The notes below the pieces were generated by a model that was not told where the DNA came from, ran no database searches, and saw only the letters and a program-made list of their open reading frames with translations. The translations under genes and the position numbers were made by a program. A stretch of DNA of 64,000 nucleotides from Rhizobium sp. N324. GTDB taxonomy: Bacteria > Pseudomonadota > Alphaproteobacteria > Rhizobiales > Rhizobiaceae. Positions 36,892 through 45,924 of this stretch are shown in pieces. Position 1 is the first letter of the stretch; every line of letters starts with the position of its first letter. The stretch spans positions 375,001 to 439,000 of the forward strand of contig NZ_CP013630.1 in the NCBI RefSeq assembly GCF_001664485.1. The letters run 5' to 3'.

Positions 36892-37524
36892 ATGACCGAT
36901 GACACGACGAAAAACGGACCTGACGCAACTGCGGCCGATGCCGCAGCCGACGCTGCCGCCTACGTCGAGAACGATATCGCGCAGGAAGAGGCCCCCCAGC
37001 CTGATGCACTCGAGCTTCTGAAAGCCGAAAACGGCGAGCTGCGCGATCGCTATCTGCGCCTTGCCGCCGAAATGGACAATCTGCGCCGCCGCACCGAGCG
37101 TGAGGTCAAGGACGCCAAGTCCTATTCCGTCGCCGGTTTCGCGCGTGACATGCTGGCCGTCTCGGACAATCTGCGCCGGGCGCTGGATGCCATCCCGCCG
37201 GAGGTCAAGGACGCGGCCGATGCCGGCCTGACCACCCTGATCGAGGGCGTGGAGATGACTGAGCGTGCCATGCTCTCGGCGCTCGAGCGCCACGGCGTTC
37301 GCAAGCTGGAGCCGGTCGGCCAGAAGTTCGACCCGAATTTCCATCAGGCGATGTTCGAGGTGCCGAACCCCGAGGTGCCGAACAACACCGTCGTCCAGGT
37401 CGTGCAGGCAGGCTTTTCCATCGGCGAGCGCGTGTTGCGCCCGGCCATGGTCGGCGTCGCCAAGGGCGGCCCGAAGGCGGCCGAAGCCGAAAGCAATTCC
37501 GTCTTCGACGAGAAGGACGCCTGA
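36892..37524 (+). CDS. grpE: Nucleotide exchange factor GrpE
   Basis: A 210-residue DnaK cochaperone: an acidic, disordered N-terminal 35 residues, a long coiled coil ([20 protein letters not shown], about 42-61, continuing [12 protein letters not shown]), and the C-terminal beta domain with the signature [20 protein letters not shown]. It drives ADP release from DnaK. CCACCGGAGACCGTC precedes the ATG. A perfect hairpin follows the stop. Confidence 0.96.
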   Translation: MTDDTTKNGPDATAADAAADAAAYVENDIAQEEAPQPDALELLKAENGELRDRYLRLAAEMDNLRRRTEREVKDAKSYSVAGFARDMLAVSDNLRRALDAIPPEVKDAADAGLTTLIEGVEMTERAMLSALERHGVRKLEPVGQKFDPNFHQAMFEVPNPEVPNNTVVQVVQAGFSIGERVLRPAMVGVAKGGPKAAEAESNSVFDEKDA

Positions 37525-37528
37525 AGTT

Positions 37529-37560
37529 GTTTTCCTTCTCTTGTGTGAGAGAAGGAAAAC
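37529..37560. terminator. Bidirectional hairpin terminator between grpE and the nucleoside hydrolase gene
   Basis: GTTTTCCTTCTCT and AGAGAAGGAAAAC are exact complements around TGTGTG. With T-rich and A-rich stem bases it can end transcription from both converging genes. Confidence 0.8.
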
Positions 37561-37567
37561 CAAAAGA

Positions 37568-38545
37568 TCAGATGCGGGCGACGCGTTCGATCAGAAGATC
37601 GAAGAAACCGTCCGCATCGACATGACGCATCACCTTCGCATTGCGCTTTCGATCCGTCACATGCCACCAGTCGACCACCGTCATGCCGATGGTGAGTTCG
37701 GATTGGACCTCGATCGCGACATTGCAGTCCCGGCCCTGGAAAAGCTCCGGCTTCAAGAGGTAAGCGATCACGGTCGGGTCATGCAGCGGCCCGCCGTCGG
37801 AGCCGTATTTCTCGATATCGAAGCGCTCGAAGAATTCCAGCATCTCGACCATCGCCTTTGCCGGCGCCGTGCCGATCTCGGCCATGCGCTTCACCCGGTC
37901 CTTGCGGGTCAGCAATTGGTGCGTCACGTCGAGCGGCATCATCACGATCGGCACGCCTGAGCGGAAGACGATATCGGCGGCCTCGGGGTCGACATAGATA
38001 TTGAATTCGGCCGCCGGCGTGATGTTGCCGCCCTCGAAGAAGCCGCCGCCCATCATCACCAGTTCGCGGATGCGCGGGGCGATGTCGGGCGCCTTCTGCA
38101 AGGCCAAGCCGATATTGGTGAGAGGCCCGAGCGTGCAGAGCGTCACGGTGCCTTCGCCCTCACGCCGCAGCGCCTCGATGATGAAGTCGACGGCATGGCC
38201 GGGCTGCAGCGCCATCGTCGGCTCGCTGAGTTCAGGACCGTCGAGGCCGGTCTTGCCGTGCACATGTTCGGCGGTCACCAGCTTGCGGGCGATCGGCGCG
38301 TCGGCGCCGGCAAAAACCTTGGTCTCCGTCCGGCCGCAGAGTTCGCAGACGATGCGCGCATTGCGGCTGGTCAGCGCCAACGGCACATTGCCGGCGACGG
38401 TGGTGATCCCCAGCACATCGAGCTCGTCGGGGCTGCCGAAGGCCAGCATGATGGCGGCCGCGTCGTCCTGACCGGGATCCGTGTCGATGATGATCTTTCT
38501 TGCGCCTGCCATCCAATGCACCGTTTTCTTCATTTCTCGTCGCAA
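37568..38545 (-). CDS. Inosine/uridine-preferring nucleoside hydrolase
   Basis: A 325-residue ribonucleoside hydrolase of the IunH/Rih family. The calcium-binding motif IIIDTDPGQDDAAAIMLA is near the N-terminus; ITTVAGNVPL, AAEFNIYVDPEAA and late HDPTVIAYLL supply the rest of the active site. It splits nucleosides to ribose and base for salvage. Three in-frame starts within the first 12 codons are possible (38545, 38533, 38512) with no clear ribosome site. Convergent with grpE; the terminator lies between. Confidence 0.9.
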   Translation of the reverse strand: MRREMKKTVHWMAGARKIIIDTDPGQDDAAAIMLAFGSPDELDVLGITTVAGNVPLALTSRNARIVCELCGRTETKVFAGADAPIARKLVTAEHVHGKTGLDGPELSEPTMALQPGHAVDFIIEALRREGEGTVTLCTLGPLTNIGLALQKAPDIAPRIRELVMMGGGFFEGGNITPAAEFNIYVDPEAADIVFRSGVPIVMMPLDVTHQLLTRKDRVKRMAEIGTAPAKAMVEMLEFFERFDIEKYGSDGGPLHDPTVIAYLLKPELFQGRDCNVAIEVQSELTIGMTVVDWWHVTDRKRNAKVMRHVDADGFFDLLIERVARI

Positions 38546-38654
38546 ATCGGCACATTGCGCGCCGGCACGTGTTGATGCGAGGCAGCAGGCGCTTTGTCAA
38601 GCAGCCCCGGCCGTCACCTTGAAATTGCGGGTGGCGCCGAGACGTCGCCTGCGT

Positions 38655-38684
38655 CTTGCAGCGCCGGGGTGCTGTCCCCATATT
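38655..38684 (+). promoter_or_regulatory. Sigma-32 (RpoH)-type promoter of the hsp20 operon
   Basis: CTTGCA (38655-38660) and CCCCATATT (38676-38684) with a 15-base spacer match the RpoH consensus CTTGAA-N13-15-CCCCATNT closely, 65 bases upstream of the hsp20 start. Confidence 0.7.
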
Positions 38685-38685
38685 A

Positions 38686-38748
38686 GCGGCATCCGGATGC
38701 TGCCCTTAAGGTCCGGGATGGTCGCTTGCATCAAGGACTTGAAAAGAG
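38686..38748 (+). promoter_or_regulatory. ROSE-like RNA thermometer in the hsp20 leader
   Basis: A first hairpin GCGGCATCCGGATGCTGC is followed by GGTCGCTT (38720-38727), loop GCATC, and AAGGACT (38733-38739). AAGGA, the ribosome site 11 bases before ATG, pairs with TCGCTT with one bulged G. A UYGCU stretch pairing with the AGGA site around a bulged G is the defining trait of ROSE elements, which melt on heating to open translation of rhizobial small heat-shock genes. Confidence 0.6.
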
Positions 38749-39174
38749 ATGAGCCGCATTACCCCTTTTGCCAGCCCGTTGCTTCTGGGCTTCGATGCCA
38801 TGGAAAAGACGCTGGAGCGCATTTCCAAGGCAAGCGACGGATATCCGCCCTACAATATCGAACGCATCGGCGCCGACAGCGGCGCGCCGGAACGTCTGCG
38901 CATCACGCTCGCTGTCGCCGGCTTCGCCGAGGAGGAACTGGATGTTTCCATCGAGGAGAACCAGCTTCTGATTCGCGGCCGTCAGGTCGAGCAGGGGGAA
39001 CGGGACTATCTCTATCGCGGCATCGCCGCCCGTCAGTTCCAGCGCACCTTTGTTCTTGCCGACGGCATGCAGGTGCTCGGCGCCGGTCTGAAGAACGGTC
39101 TGCTCTCCGTCGATCTAATTCGCCCGGAGCCGGCGCGCATGGTCAAGAAAATTAACATTTCGGTCTCACAGTAG
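38749..39174 (+). CDS. Small heat-shock protein (Hsp20/alpha-crystallin)
   Basis: A 141-residue IbpA-like chaperone. The alpha-crystallin domain spans about residues 35-125 (YNIERIGAD to the VLGAGLKNGLLSVDL strand with the GLxNGLL motif). Such proteins hold unfolding proteins for DnaK/ClpB. Expression is probably controlled twice: by a sigma-32-type promoter and by a ROSE-like leader. A DUF1150 gene follows 47 bases after the stop, the usual rhizobial partner. Confidence 0.93.
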   Translation: MSRITPFASPLLLGFDAMEKTLERISKASDGYPPYNIERIGADSGAPERLRITLAVAGFAEEELDVSIEENQLLIRGRQVEQGERDYLYRGIAARQFQRTFVLADGMQVLGAGLKNGLLSVDLIRPEPARMVKKINISVSQ

Positions 39175-39221
39175 CACAACGGTTTGTCGAACCGTTGGTC
39201 CCTTCTTCCGGAGGAACAGGA

Positions 39222-39479
39222 ATGTTGATGAAAGAAGCCACGTCTCACTTGACCAAATCCGAGCTTGCCCACATCGGCAGCGGCGAGGTCGCCTATATCA
39301 GAAAAATGCGCACCGAAGAGGTCGCCAAATGCTTCCCCGAGGCGCCGGATATCGATCCGAACGTCGATCTCTGGGCACTGTTCGGCGCCGACGGAACACC
39401 GATTCTTCTGACGGACAACCGCTCCAGCACCTTCTTCAAGGCTGCCGAAGACGAACTTAAGACGGTCAGCCTGCACTGA
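39222..39479 (+). CDS. DUF1150-family protein
   Basis: An 85-residue protein of the DUF1150 family, found almost only in alphaproteobacteria next to hsp20 genes. SELAHIGSGEVAYIRKM and LWALFGADGTPILLTDNR are the conserved blocks. The start at 39222 has CCGGAGGAACAGGA immediately upstream. Function is not established; co-transcription with hsp20 points to a role under heat stress. Confidence 0.85.
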   Translation: MLMKEATSHLTKSELAHIGSGEVAYIRKMRTEEVAKCFPEAPDIDPNVDLWALFGADGTPILLTDNRSSTFFKAAEDELKTVSLH

Positions 39480-39585
39480 CCGTCAAGATAGTGCCTGGCG
39501 CGTTGTGCCGCTCTTGCGGTGCACTATCGCTTATTCGATTTCGCTGCGGAGGCTGCGTGAGGATAGGCTAATCGTCGTTCGTGCT

Positions 39586-39792
39586 GTGCCGTGTGGCCCC
39601 CTCATCCAACCCTTCGGGCCACCTTCTCCCCGCTGGGGAGAAGAGGAGGCAAGGCGCGCAGACACTGCCCAACCGAACTCTCCGCTTAAAGGCGCTCCGT
39701 CCAATTGGGGCGATAGCGAAGCGGCAATCTCCCTCTTCTCCCCAGCGGGGAGAAGGTGGCCCGCAGGGTCGGATGAGGGGGCCACACGGCAC
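39586..39792. repeat. 207-bp inverted-repeat mosaic element
   Basis: GTGCCGTGTGGCCCCCTCAT at the left end is mirrored by ATGAGGGGGCCACACGGCAC at the right end, and CTTCTCCCCGCTGGGGAGAAG modules are inside both arms. The core, about 80 bases, carries no frame of note. Related modules are at 17941-18133 and 52252-52306. It occupies most of the 348-base gap between the DUF1150 gene and trmB; the flanks (39480-39585, 39793-39827) show nothing more. Confidence 0.8.
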
Positions 39793-39827
39793 GCCCGTCA
39801 CTATTGCCCTTTAGCCGCCGTTGAAAC

Positions 39828-40529
39828 TCAGATCTTCCTGAACGTCAGATAGGCCGAAGACCGGCCCTCGCGTCGGGCCTTGGCCTCGTAGCGTGTGCTC
39901 GGCCAGCCCTCATAAGGCGTCAGCCAATCCGAGGCATTGTCGGCCATCCAGTCGAAGCCGCCATGGTCGCGGCATTTGAGCAGCGTCCAGTTGACATAGG
40001 TATCGATGTCGGAGGCGAAGCAGAACAGGCCGCCGGGCTTCAGCACGCGATGAAAGCGGTCGAGATTGGTCTTCGAGACGAAGCGCCGTTTCCAGTGCTT
40101 CCGCTTCGGCCAGGGGTCGGGATAGAGCAGGTCGATCTGGTCGAGCGAGGCGTCCGGCAGCCAGTCGAGCAATTGGGTCGCGTCGTCATTATAGACGCGG
40201 ATATTGCGCGCGCCCGTCTCGCCGACGCGCGACAGCAGCTTCTGCATGGAATTGACGAAGGGTTCGACGCCGATAAAGCCGGTGGACGGTCTTTCCAGGG
40301 CGCGGTGGATCAGGTGTTCGCCGCCGCCGAAACCGATTTCCAGCCGCAATCTTTCGACCGGAGCCGCAAAAAGGGATGTCAGCGGCTCCAGCGGAGCCGC
40401 TGAGAGATCGATAAGGAATGCCGGCAGCAGACTGTTCAGCGTCTCGGCCTGATGTTCACGCAGGGCCTTGCCCTTGCGGCGACCGAAAAAGGCTTCGGTC
40501 GCCCGGCCGCGGCGTTCCATATCCGTCAT
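39828..40529 (-). CDS. trmB: tRNA (guanine-N7-)-methyltransferase
   Basis: A 233-residue TrmB that forms m7G46 in the variable loop of t[15 protein letters not shown] is the SAM motif, and the family signature is complete: [19 protein letters not shown] with the catalytic Asp, then [14 protein letters not shown]. It follows metK by eight bases and ends the unit praR/metK/trmB. Confidence 0.95.
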   Translation of the reverse strand: MTDMERRGRATEAFFGRRKGKALREHQAETLNSLLPAFLIDLSAAPLEPLTSLFAAPVERLRLEIGFGGGEHLIHRALERPSTGFIGVEPFVNSMQKLLSRVGETGARNIRVYNDDATQLLDWLPDASLDQIDLLYPDPWPKRKHWKRRFVSKTNLDRFHRVLKPGGLFCFASDIDTYVNWTLLKCRDHGGFDWMADNASDWLTPYEGWPSTRYEAKARREGRSSAYLTFRKI

Positions 40530-40537
40530 GCTTTATC

Positions 40538-41776
40538 TCAGGCCTTCAGGCTTTCCTTGAGCGCCTTCACCAGATCGGTGCGCTCCCAGGAGAACGAGCC
40601 GTCACGGCCGGCCTTTCGGCCAAAATGGCCGTAGGCGGAGGTCTTGGCGTAGATCGGCTTGTTGAGGTCGAGATGGCGGCGGATGCCCGACGGAGACAGG
40701 TCCATGTTCTTGCGGATCGCCGCTTCGACCTGATCTTCGCTGATCTTGCCGGTGCCATGCAAGTCGACATAGATCGACAGCGGCTGGGCGACGCCGATGG
40801 CGTAGGAGATCTGGATCGTGCAGCGGTCGGCAAGGCCGGCGGCAACAACGTTTTTCGCCAGATAACGGGCGGCATAGGCGGCCGAACGGTCGACCTTCGT
40901 CGTGTCCTTGCCGGAGAATGCACCGCCGCCATGCGGGGCAGCGCCGCCATATGTGTCGACGATGATCTTGCGGCCGGTGAGGCCGGCATCACCGTCCGGT
41001 CCGCCGATGACGAACTTGCCGGTCGGGTTGATGTACCACTTGCAATCGTCGGCGATCTTCAGTTCGCCGAGCGCTTCGCGGATATAGGGCTCGACGACGG
41101 CGCGGACTTTCTTCGAATCCCAGCTCTCGTCGAGATGCTGGGTCGAAAGCACGATCGAGGTCGCTTCCGACGGCTTGCCGTCGACGTAACGCACGGTCAC
41201 CTGGCTCTTGGCATCGGGGCCGAGCTTGGCGACTTCGCCGTCGCCCTTTTTGCGGGCGACTGCCAGCAGCTGCAGGATTTTGTGGGAATAATAGATCGGG
41301 GCCGGCATCAGATCCGGCGTTTCGCGGCAGGCGTAACCGAACATGATGCCCTGGTCGCCGGCGCCCTCGTCGCCCTGCTGGTCGGCAGCGCTGTCGACGC
41401 CCTGAGCGATGTCGGCCGACTGCGAATGCAGGAGCACGTCGATCTTGGCCTTCTTCCAATGGAAGCCGTCCTGCTCGTAGCCGATATCCTTGATGGCGCG
41501 GCGGGCGGCGGCCTTGAACTTCGACGGATTGATGACGTCCTTACCGTCCTTGTCCTTCTTCATCAGGCTCGGGGGAAGGCGGACTTCACCGGCGATGACG
41601 ACGCGGTTGGTGGTCGCCAGCGTTTCGCAGGCAATGCGCACGCCCCACGGGTTGACGCCTGTCTTGGCCGCTTCGCGGTAGACCAGATCGACGATCTCGT
41701 CGGAGATGCGGTCACAGACCTTGTCAGGGTGACCTTCGGCAACAGATTCGCTGGTAAAGAGATAGTTCGCGCGCAT
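40538..41776 (-). CDS. metK: S-adenosylmethionine synthetase
   Basis: A 412-residue MAT that makes SAM from methionine and ATP. The methionine-binding [18 protein letters not shown], the [12 protein letters not shown] loop and the P-loop-like GGGAFSGKD are conserved. ATG 41776 starts the usual [10 protein letters not shown]; an upstream TTG would add eight residues. A palindrome 73-96 bases upstream may be its operator. The leader before ATG shows no recognised SAM riboswitch. Confidence 0.96.
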   Translation of the reverse strand: MRANYLFTSESVAEGHPDKVCDRISDEIVDLVYREAAKTGVNPWGVRIACETLATTNRVVIAGEVRLPPSLMKKDKDGKDVINPSKFKAAARRAIKDIGYEQDGFHWKKAKIDVLLHSQSADIAQGVDSAADQQGDEGAGDQGIMFGYACRETPDLMPAPIYYSHKILQLLAVARKKGDGEVAKLGPDAKSQVTVRYVDGKPSEATSIVLSTQHLDESWDSKKVRAVVEPYIREALGELKIADDCKWYINPTGKFVIGGPDGDAGLTGRKIIVDTYGGAAPHGGGAFSGKDTTKVDRSAAYAARYLAKNVVAAGLADRCTIQISYAIGVAQPLSIYVDLHGTGKISEDQVEAAIRKNMDLSPSGIRRHLDLNKPIYAKTSAYGHFGRKAGRDGSFSWERTDLVKALKESLKA

Positions 41777-41848
41777 TCCGGGATTCCCCTCAAAGAACAA
41801 AAGCTAGCTAGTAGGTACTCAGTTCGAGGCCCGATGACAAGCGCAGAA

Positions 41849-41872
41849 GGACATAAATATATCTTTATATCC
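41849..41872. promoter_or_regulatory. 24-bp AT-rich palindrome upstream of metK
   Basis: GGACATAAATAT and ATCTTTATATCC are complementary at 10 of 12 positions. ArsR-type regulators of SAM/SAH metabolism (SamR, SahR) bind AT-rich palindromes ahead of metK in alphaproteobacteria. The match to that family is from memory and not checked. Confidence 0.45.
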
Positions 41873-41905
41873 GCGGCAAAGTGACAAATTTTGCCCTAAA
41901 AACGC

Positions 41906-41932
41906 AAAAAAGGCGGCCTTTCGACCGCCTTT
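41906..41932 (-). terminator. Rho-independent terminator of praR
   Basis: On the minus strand AAGGCGG and CCGCCTT pair around TCGAAAGG and are followed by TTTTTTGCG, 23 bases after the praR stop. metK therefore needs its own promoter. Confidence 0.8.
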
Positions 41933-41954
41933 CGGATTTTGCGATGGGGGTGGC

Positions 41955-42374
41955 TCAGTCGGAATCGGCCTCGGCTGCCAGAGCCTTCACCAGCTCCACG
42001 ACCTTGCGGCGAACCTTCGGATCGGAAATCTTGACGAAGGCGCGGTTGAGCTGCAGTCCTTCGGACGAGGAGAGGAAATCGACGACGTAATTCGAGCTGG
42101 AGGCTTCCGCCATGCCGCCGCCGGCGCCGGAATGTTCGCCGGGTGCGTCCTCGAAGAAAAAGGAAACCGGAACATTGAGGATGTTCGAGATATTCTGCAG
42201 GCGGCTTGCGCCGACGCGGTTGGTGCCCTTTTCGTATTTCTGAATCTGCTGGAAGGTGATGCCGAGGCTTTCGCCGAGCTTTTCCTGGCTCATGCCCAGC
42301 ATTGTTCGGCGAAGGCGAATACGGCTGCCAACATGGATGTCGATCGGATTCGGCTTCTTTTTGTTTTCAATCAT
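41955..42374 (-). CDS. praR: XRE-family regulator, PraR/PhrR type
   Basis: A 139-residue helix-turn-helix protein. Residues 14-70 form the XRE domain (GSRIRLRRTMLGMSQEKLGE, then GITFQQIQKYEKGTNR). The C-terminal part has no known domain. In Rhizobium leguminosarum the homologue PraR represses quorum-sensing and biofilm genes; the Sinorhizobium homologue PhrR is acid-inducible. The location between lnt and metK is conserved in rhizobia. Own terminator; a 148-base AT-richer leader lies between it and lnt. Confidence 0.8.
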   Translation of the reverse strand: MIENKKKPNPIDIHVGSRIRLRRTMLGMSQEKLGESLGITFQQIQKYEKGTNRVGASRLQNISNILNVPVSFFFEDAPGEHSGAGGGMAEASSSNYVVDFLSSSEGLQLNRAFVKISDPKVRRKVVELVKALAAEADSD

Positions 42375-42522
42375 GGTCGTGCCCTAGCTAAGAATTTCAA
42401 CCTGTTTAACCGGCATGCCCCTGATCCATCCCAAACGCCACGTTGCAGGTGGTGAGAACCCACCTTTGAACATAGGTTCGGAACGCCGATTGTCATCACT
42501 ATGCAATTTTAGGGGTTTTTGG

Positions 42523-44127
42523 TCAATTCAACCCGGAAATAAAACCTCTACGAGAAACCAGCGCAATCAAAATGAGCAGGATCTCGGTCAACCAGAAGTA
42601 TGTTTGCCGGGAGTATGTCGTTCGGGCTTCTACGCCTGGCCTATCAAGAGTTGCATCAATATAGCCGATTTGTTCGAGGTCGAGGCCGGCAACAATCTCG
42701 CCTCGTGCATTCACAATTGCTGAAATACCGCTGTTGGCGTCGCGAATCAGCGGCAATCCGGTTTCAACAGCCCGCACCCGCGCCTGTTGGAAGTGCTGAT
42801 AAGGGCCGGGCGTCGCACCGAACCAGGCATCATTGGTGATATTGAGGATCGCATTGGCGTCTTTGATGTCGCCGGTCATTTCCTCCGGGAAAATGATTTC
42901 GTAGCAGATTAGCGGATAGAGATTGAGCCCGCCGGGCAGCGCCAGCAGGTGCCGGCTCACTGCTGCTGAAAACCCTCCCGGCATCTCGACGACGTTCTGG
43001 ATGCCGAATTCGGTGAGCAGGTCCTCGAAGGGCAGGTATTCGCCGAAAGGCACCAGATGCACCTTGTCGGAGGCGGCGACGATCTGACCGCGGCCGTCGA
43101 TGACATAGATGGAATTATAGTAGCGCGCCGGCGTGCCCGGCCCCATCTCCTCGGCGCGCACCGCGCCGGCGATCAGGATCTGGTTGTCGTCGAGCGTATC
43201 GGCGATCCGCGTCAGCGCATCCTGGTTGTCGGTCAGGATGAAGGGGATCGAGGTTTCCGGCCAGACGATGATATCGGGCTTGCGCCCGCCATTTTTCGGC
43301 GCTTCGGCCGACAGCTTCAGATGGGTCTCGAAGATCGCATTGCGGTCGGCATCGTTATCCATCTTCGCAGCTTGGTCGATGACGGGCTGCACAAGCCGCA
43401 CCACTGGCTGCTTATCTTCCGGCAAGGCCGCCGCCCGCGGCGCCAGATAGAGGGCATAGGCGCCGTAACCGAGATGGGCGGCAAACAGCAGGACGGCGAG
43501 CGCGATGCCCGCCCGTGCGCCTTGCCGGGTGCCGGCAAGGGCCGGCGCGGAGAAAATGAAGACGGCAAGGGCCGTCACCCCCATCGCCCCGATCACATGC
43601 GCCGACTGCATCATCAGCGGAACCGGCATCATGCCGTAGCCGATGGCGTTCCAGGGAAAGCCTGTGAGAACAACGCTTCGCAGCCATTCCATCAGCCCGA
43701 AGCTGGCCGCAAGTGCGGCGATCCGTCCCATGCCGTCGGACCAGAAGATGCGGGCAAGTGCGGCCGCCAGGCCATAGAAAATCGCCAGGCAGGCCGGCAG
43801 CCCGAGAATGGCGAGCGGCAGCGCCCAGGCGAATTCCTCCTGATCGACCAGCAGCGCATGGCCGAGCCACCAGAGACCGGCGACGAAATAGCCGAAGCCG
43901 AACAGCCAGCCGGTGGCAAAGGCCGGCCACAGCCTGCCGATGAGGCCGCTTTCCGGCGAAGCCGCCGCCCCGTCGATCAGCCAGACGAGCAGCGGGAAGG
44001 AGACGAACATTGCCGCGAAGAAGCCGAAGGGCGGCAGCGCCAGCACGGCGAATGCTCCGGCGGCGATGGCCAGCAGCGACCGTTTGAAACCCCAGACGAG
44101 GATAACCCTGTCCGCAAGCCGCTCCAT
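42523..44127 (-). CDS. lnt: Apolipoprotein N-acyltransferase
   Basis: A 534-residue membrane enzyme that adds the third acyl chain to the N-terminal cysteine of lipoproteins. Seven or so N-terminal membrane helices precede a nitrilase-type catalytic domain with WPETSIPF (Glu), a lysine of the triad near DKVHLVPFGEYLPF, and CYEIIFPE (Cys). The start at 44127 (MERLADR) is preferred over a GTG/ATG cluster five codons upstream because it matches the family start. Base composition at the 3' end is visibly less GC-rich than in neighbours. Confidence 0.94.
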   Translation of the reverse strand: MERLADRVILVWGFKRSLLAIAAGAFAVLALPPFGFFAAMFVSFPLLVWLIDGAAASPESGLIGRLWPAFATGWLFGFGYFVAGLWWLGHALLVDQEEFAWALPLAILGLPACLAIFYGLAAALARIFWSDGMGRIAALAASFGLMEWLRSVVLTGFPWNAIGYGMMPVPLMMQSAHVIGAMGVTALAVFIFSAPALAGTRQGARAGIALAVLLFAAHLGYGAYALYLAPRAAALPEDKQPVVRLVQPVIDQAAKMDNDADRNAIFETHLKLSAEAPKNGGRKPDIIVWPETSIPFILTDNQDALTRIADTLDDNQILIAGAVRAEEMGPGTPARYYNSIYVIDGRGQIVAASDKVHLVPFGEYLPFEDLLTEFGIQNVVEMPGGFSAAVSRHLLALPGGLNLYPLICYEIIFPEEMTGDIKDANAILNITNDAWFGATPGPYQHFQQARVRAVETGLPLIRDANSGISAIVNARGEIVAGLDLEQIGYIDATLDRPGVEARTTYSRQTYFWLTEILLILIALVSRRGFISGLN

Positions 44128-44257
44128 GCGCACTCCCATCAAAACCGCGAATCAACCCGTTCGCAGTCTTTCAAAAAAGCGGCTCTTTGTCCTGTTAATG
44201 AAGATCGCCCGGAACCGTGCAGCCATTCCGGGACAACGACATGCACAAAATACAGTT

Positions 44258-45412
44258 TTAGTTGGCGGTCGATTCCGCCGGCCGGTCGTCGCCGGCGTCG
44301 GAGCCGGGCGGGATGTCGCCATCCACCTTGGCGCGGCGGCGGATCGCATGGCGCTTGCGGGTGATGCGCAGCCGCTTGATGCGGCGCGGATCGGCGTCGA
44401 GGATGTGGAATTCGAAACCGGGCAGCGCCTGGACGACCTCGCCGCGCACCGGGATGCGGCCAAGTGCCGAGAAGATCAGGCCGCCCAGCGTATCGACCTC
44501 GTCGACCTGCTCGCTGATGTCGAAATCCGGCCCGATCGCCGCGGCGATCTCTTCCAGTTCGACGCGGGCGTCGGCGATGAAGACGTCTTCGGCGACCCGC
44601 TTGAACATCACCTCTTCGTCGTCATGTTCGTCGTCGATATCGCCGACCACCATTTCGACGATGTCCTCATGCGAGGCGAGCCCGTCGGTGCCGCCATATT
44701 CGTCGATGACGAGCGCCATCTGCGTGCGGTTCACCTGCATGCGGCGCAGCAGGTCGGAGGCCAGCATCGACGGCGGCACGAACAGGATTTTGCGGATGAT
44801 GCCGGCTTCCGTCAGCGTCTTCTGCAGGTCGACGCGGGCGAGATCCAGATTCTGCTTGGCCGGACGCGTGGTCTTCTGGATGTTTTCGGGCGCGACTTCG
44901 ATCGCCGGCAGCGCCGGCAGGGCAACGGCCGGTTTCGCCGGGCCGCGGCGCTTGTTGCGCGCCTGCTTGGCGACATAGGAGAGCAGGTCGCGGATATGCA
45001 CCATGCCGCGCGGATCGTCGAGCGTATCGGCATAGACGGGCATGCGCGAGCGGCCGGATTCCTCGAACAGGATCATCAATTCGCCGATGGTGATGTTCTG
45101 GTCGACCGCCTCGATATCGGCGCGCGGCACCATCACGTCGGCGACGCGCACCTCGCGAAAGCGCAGGATATTGTGCAGCATTGCCCGTTCGTCGGGCGAA
45201 AAGGCGTCGTCGCCGGCCGCGTCGGTCATCAGCGCGTCGGCAAGATCCTCGCGCAGCCGCGAGCCCTGCTGCGGGCGAAGGATGCGCGCGGCGCGCGACC
45301 AGAAGGATTGGGATCGGCCGGATGGCCGACTACTACTGCCCGCCTCGTCGGAAGAGGAGGATGGCTCGGAGTCCTTGGCGTCTGCCGCCGGCTTCGTCGT
45401 AAAGTCGCTCAT
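44258..45412 (-). CDS. CorC/HlyC-type CBS-domain protein
   Basis: A 384-residue soluble protein: a disordered N-terminus rich in Ser (1-50), two CBS domains ([20 protein letters not shown]; later [16 protein letters not shown]), and a C-terminal CorC_HlyC domain. No DUF21 membrane region is present, so it is of the short CorC type. Such proteins are linked to magnesium/cobalt efflux and bind adenosine nucleotides. Its ATG overlaps the ybeY stop by four bases; ybeZ-ybeY-corC-lnt is a widely conserved order. Confidence 0.9.
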   Translation of the reverse strand: MSDFTTKPAADAKDSEPSSSSDEAGSSSRPSGRSQSFWSRAARILRPQQGSRLREDLADALMTDAAGDDAFSPDERAMLHNILRFREVRVADVMVPRADIEAVDQNITIGELMILFEESGRSRMPVYADTLDDPRGMVHIRDLLSYVAKQARNKRRGPAKPAVALPALPAIEVAPENIQKTTRPAKQNLDLARVDLQKTLTEAGIIRKILFVPPSMLASDLLRRMQVNRTQMALVIDEYGGTDGLASHEDIVEMVVGDIDDEHDDEEVMFKRVAEDVFIADARVELEEIAAAIGPDFDISEQVDEVDTLGGLIFSALGRIPVRGEVVQALPGFEFHILDADPRRIKRLRITRKRHAIRRRAKVDGDIPPGSDAGDDRPAESTAN

Positions 45413-45924
45413 GGTTCCATTTTAAGGTCTTGACCCTCGTAAGGATCAAATAGGCCGAGCTGCGCCAAAATGCGAGTCTCCAGCCCCTCCATAATTTCGG
45501 CTTCGGCACTATTCATATGGTCGTAGCCGAGAAGATGCAAGAAACCGTGCACCAGAAGATGGGTCAGATGGTCGTCGAAACTCTTTTCGAGTTCGATGGT
45601 TTCCCGCTCCACCGTCTCCCGGGCGATGATGATGTCGCCGAGCATCGGACCGGGCATCTTGCCGGGCTGCACCGGAAAGGCCGGAAAGGACAGCACGTTG
45701 GTTGCCTTGTCCTTCCCCCGCCATTCGGCGTTGATGTCCTGGATCGAGGCGTCGTCGGTGAAGACGAGCGACACCTCGGGCGGCATCGTCGGGAAGGGCT
45801 GCTTCTCGCTGTCGCGGAGATAGACCACGGCTGCCCCGAGCACACGCTCGCAGAAGGACAGCAACGTTTCCTCGCCCGGCCAGCCGATGTCGTCGACGCT
45901 GATCTGGATGTCGAGTTCGGCCAT
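45409..45924 (-). CDS. ybeY: rRNA maturation endoribonuclease YbeY
   Basis: A 171-residue single-strand-specific metalloendoribonuclease needed for 16S rRNA 3'-end maturation and ribosome quality control; in Sinorhizobium it also affects sRNA regulation. The zinc motif [15 protein letters not shown] has all three histidines. Overlaps phoH by one base and the CorC gene by four, so translation is coupled. Confidence 0.95.
   Translation of the reverse strand: MAELDIQISVDDIGWPGEETLLSFCERVLGAAVVYLRDSEKQPFPTMPPEVSLVFTDDASIQDINAEWRGKDKATNVLSFPAFPVQPGKMPGPMLGDIIIARETVERETIELEKSFDDHLTHLLVHGFLHLLGYDHMNSAEAEIMEGLETRILAQLGLFDPYEGQDLKMEP

Noticed and set aside
41777..41848. SAM riboswitch ahead of metK
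   Set aside because: The leader has no SAM-II pseudoknot or other riboswitch pattern that I recognise; the palindrome further upstream is better explained as a protein site.
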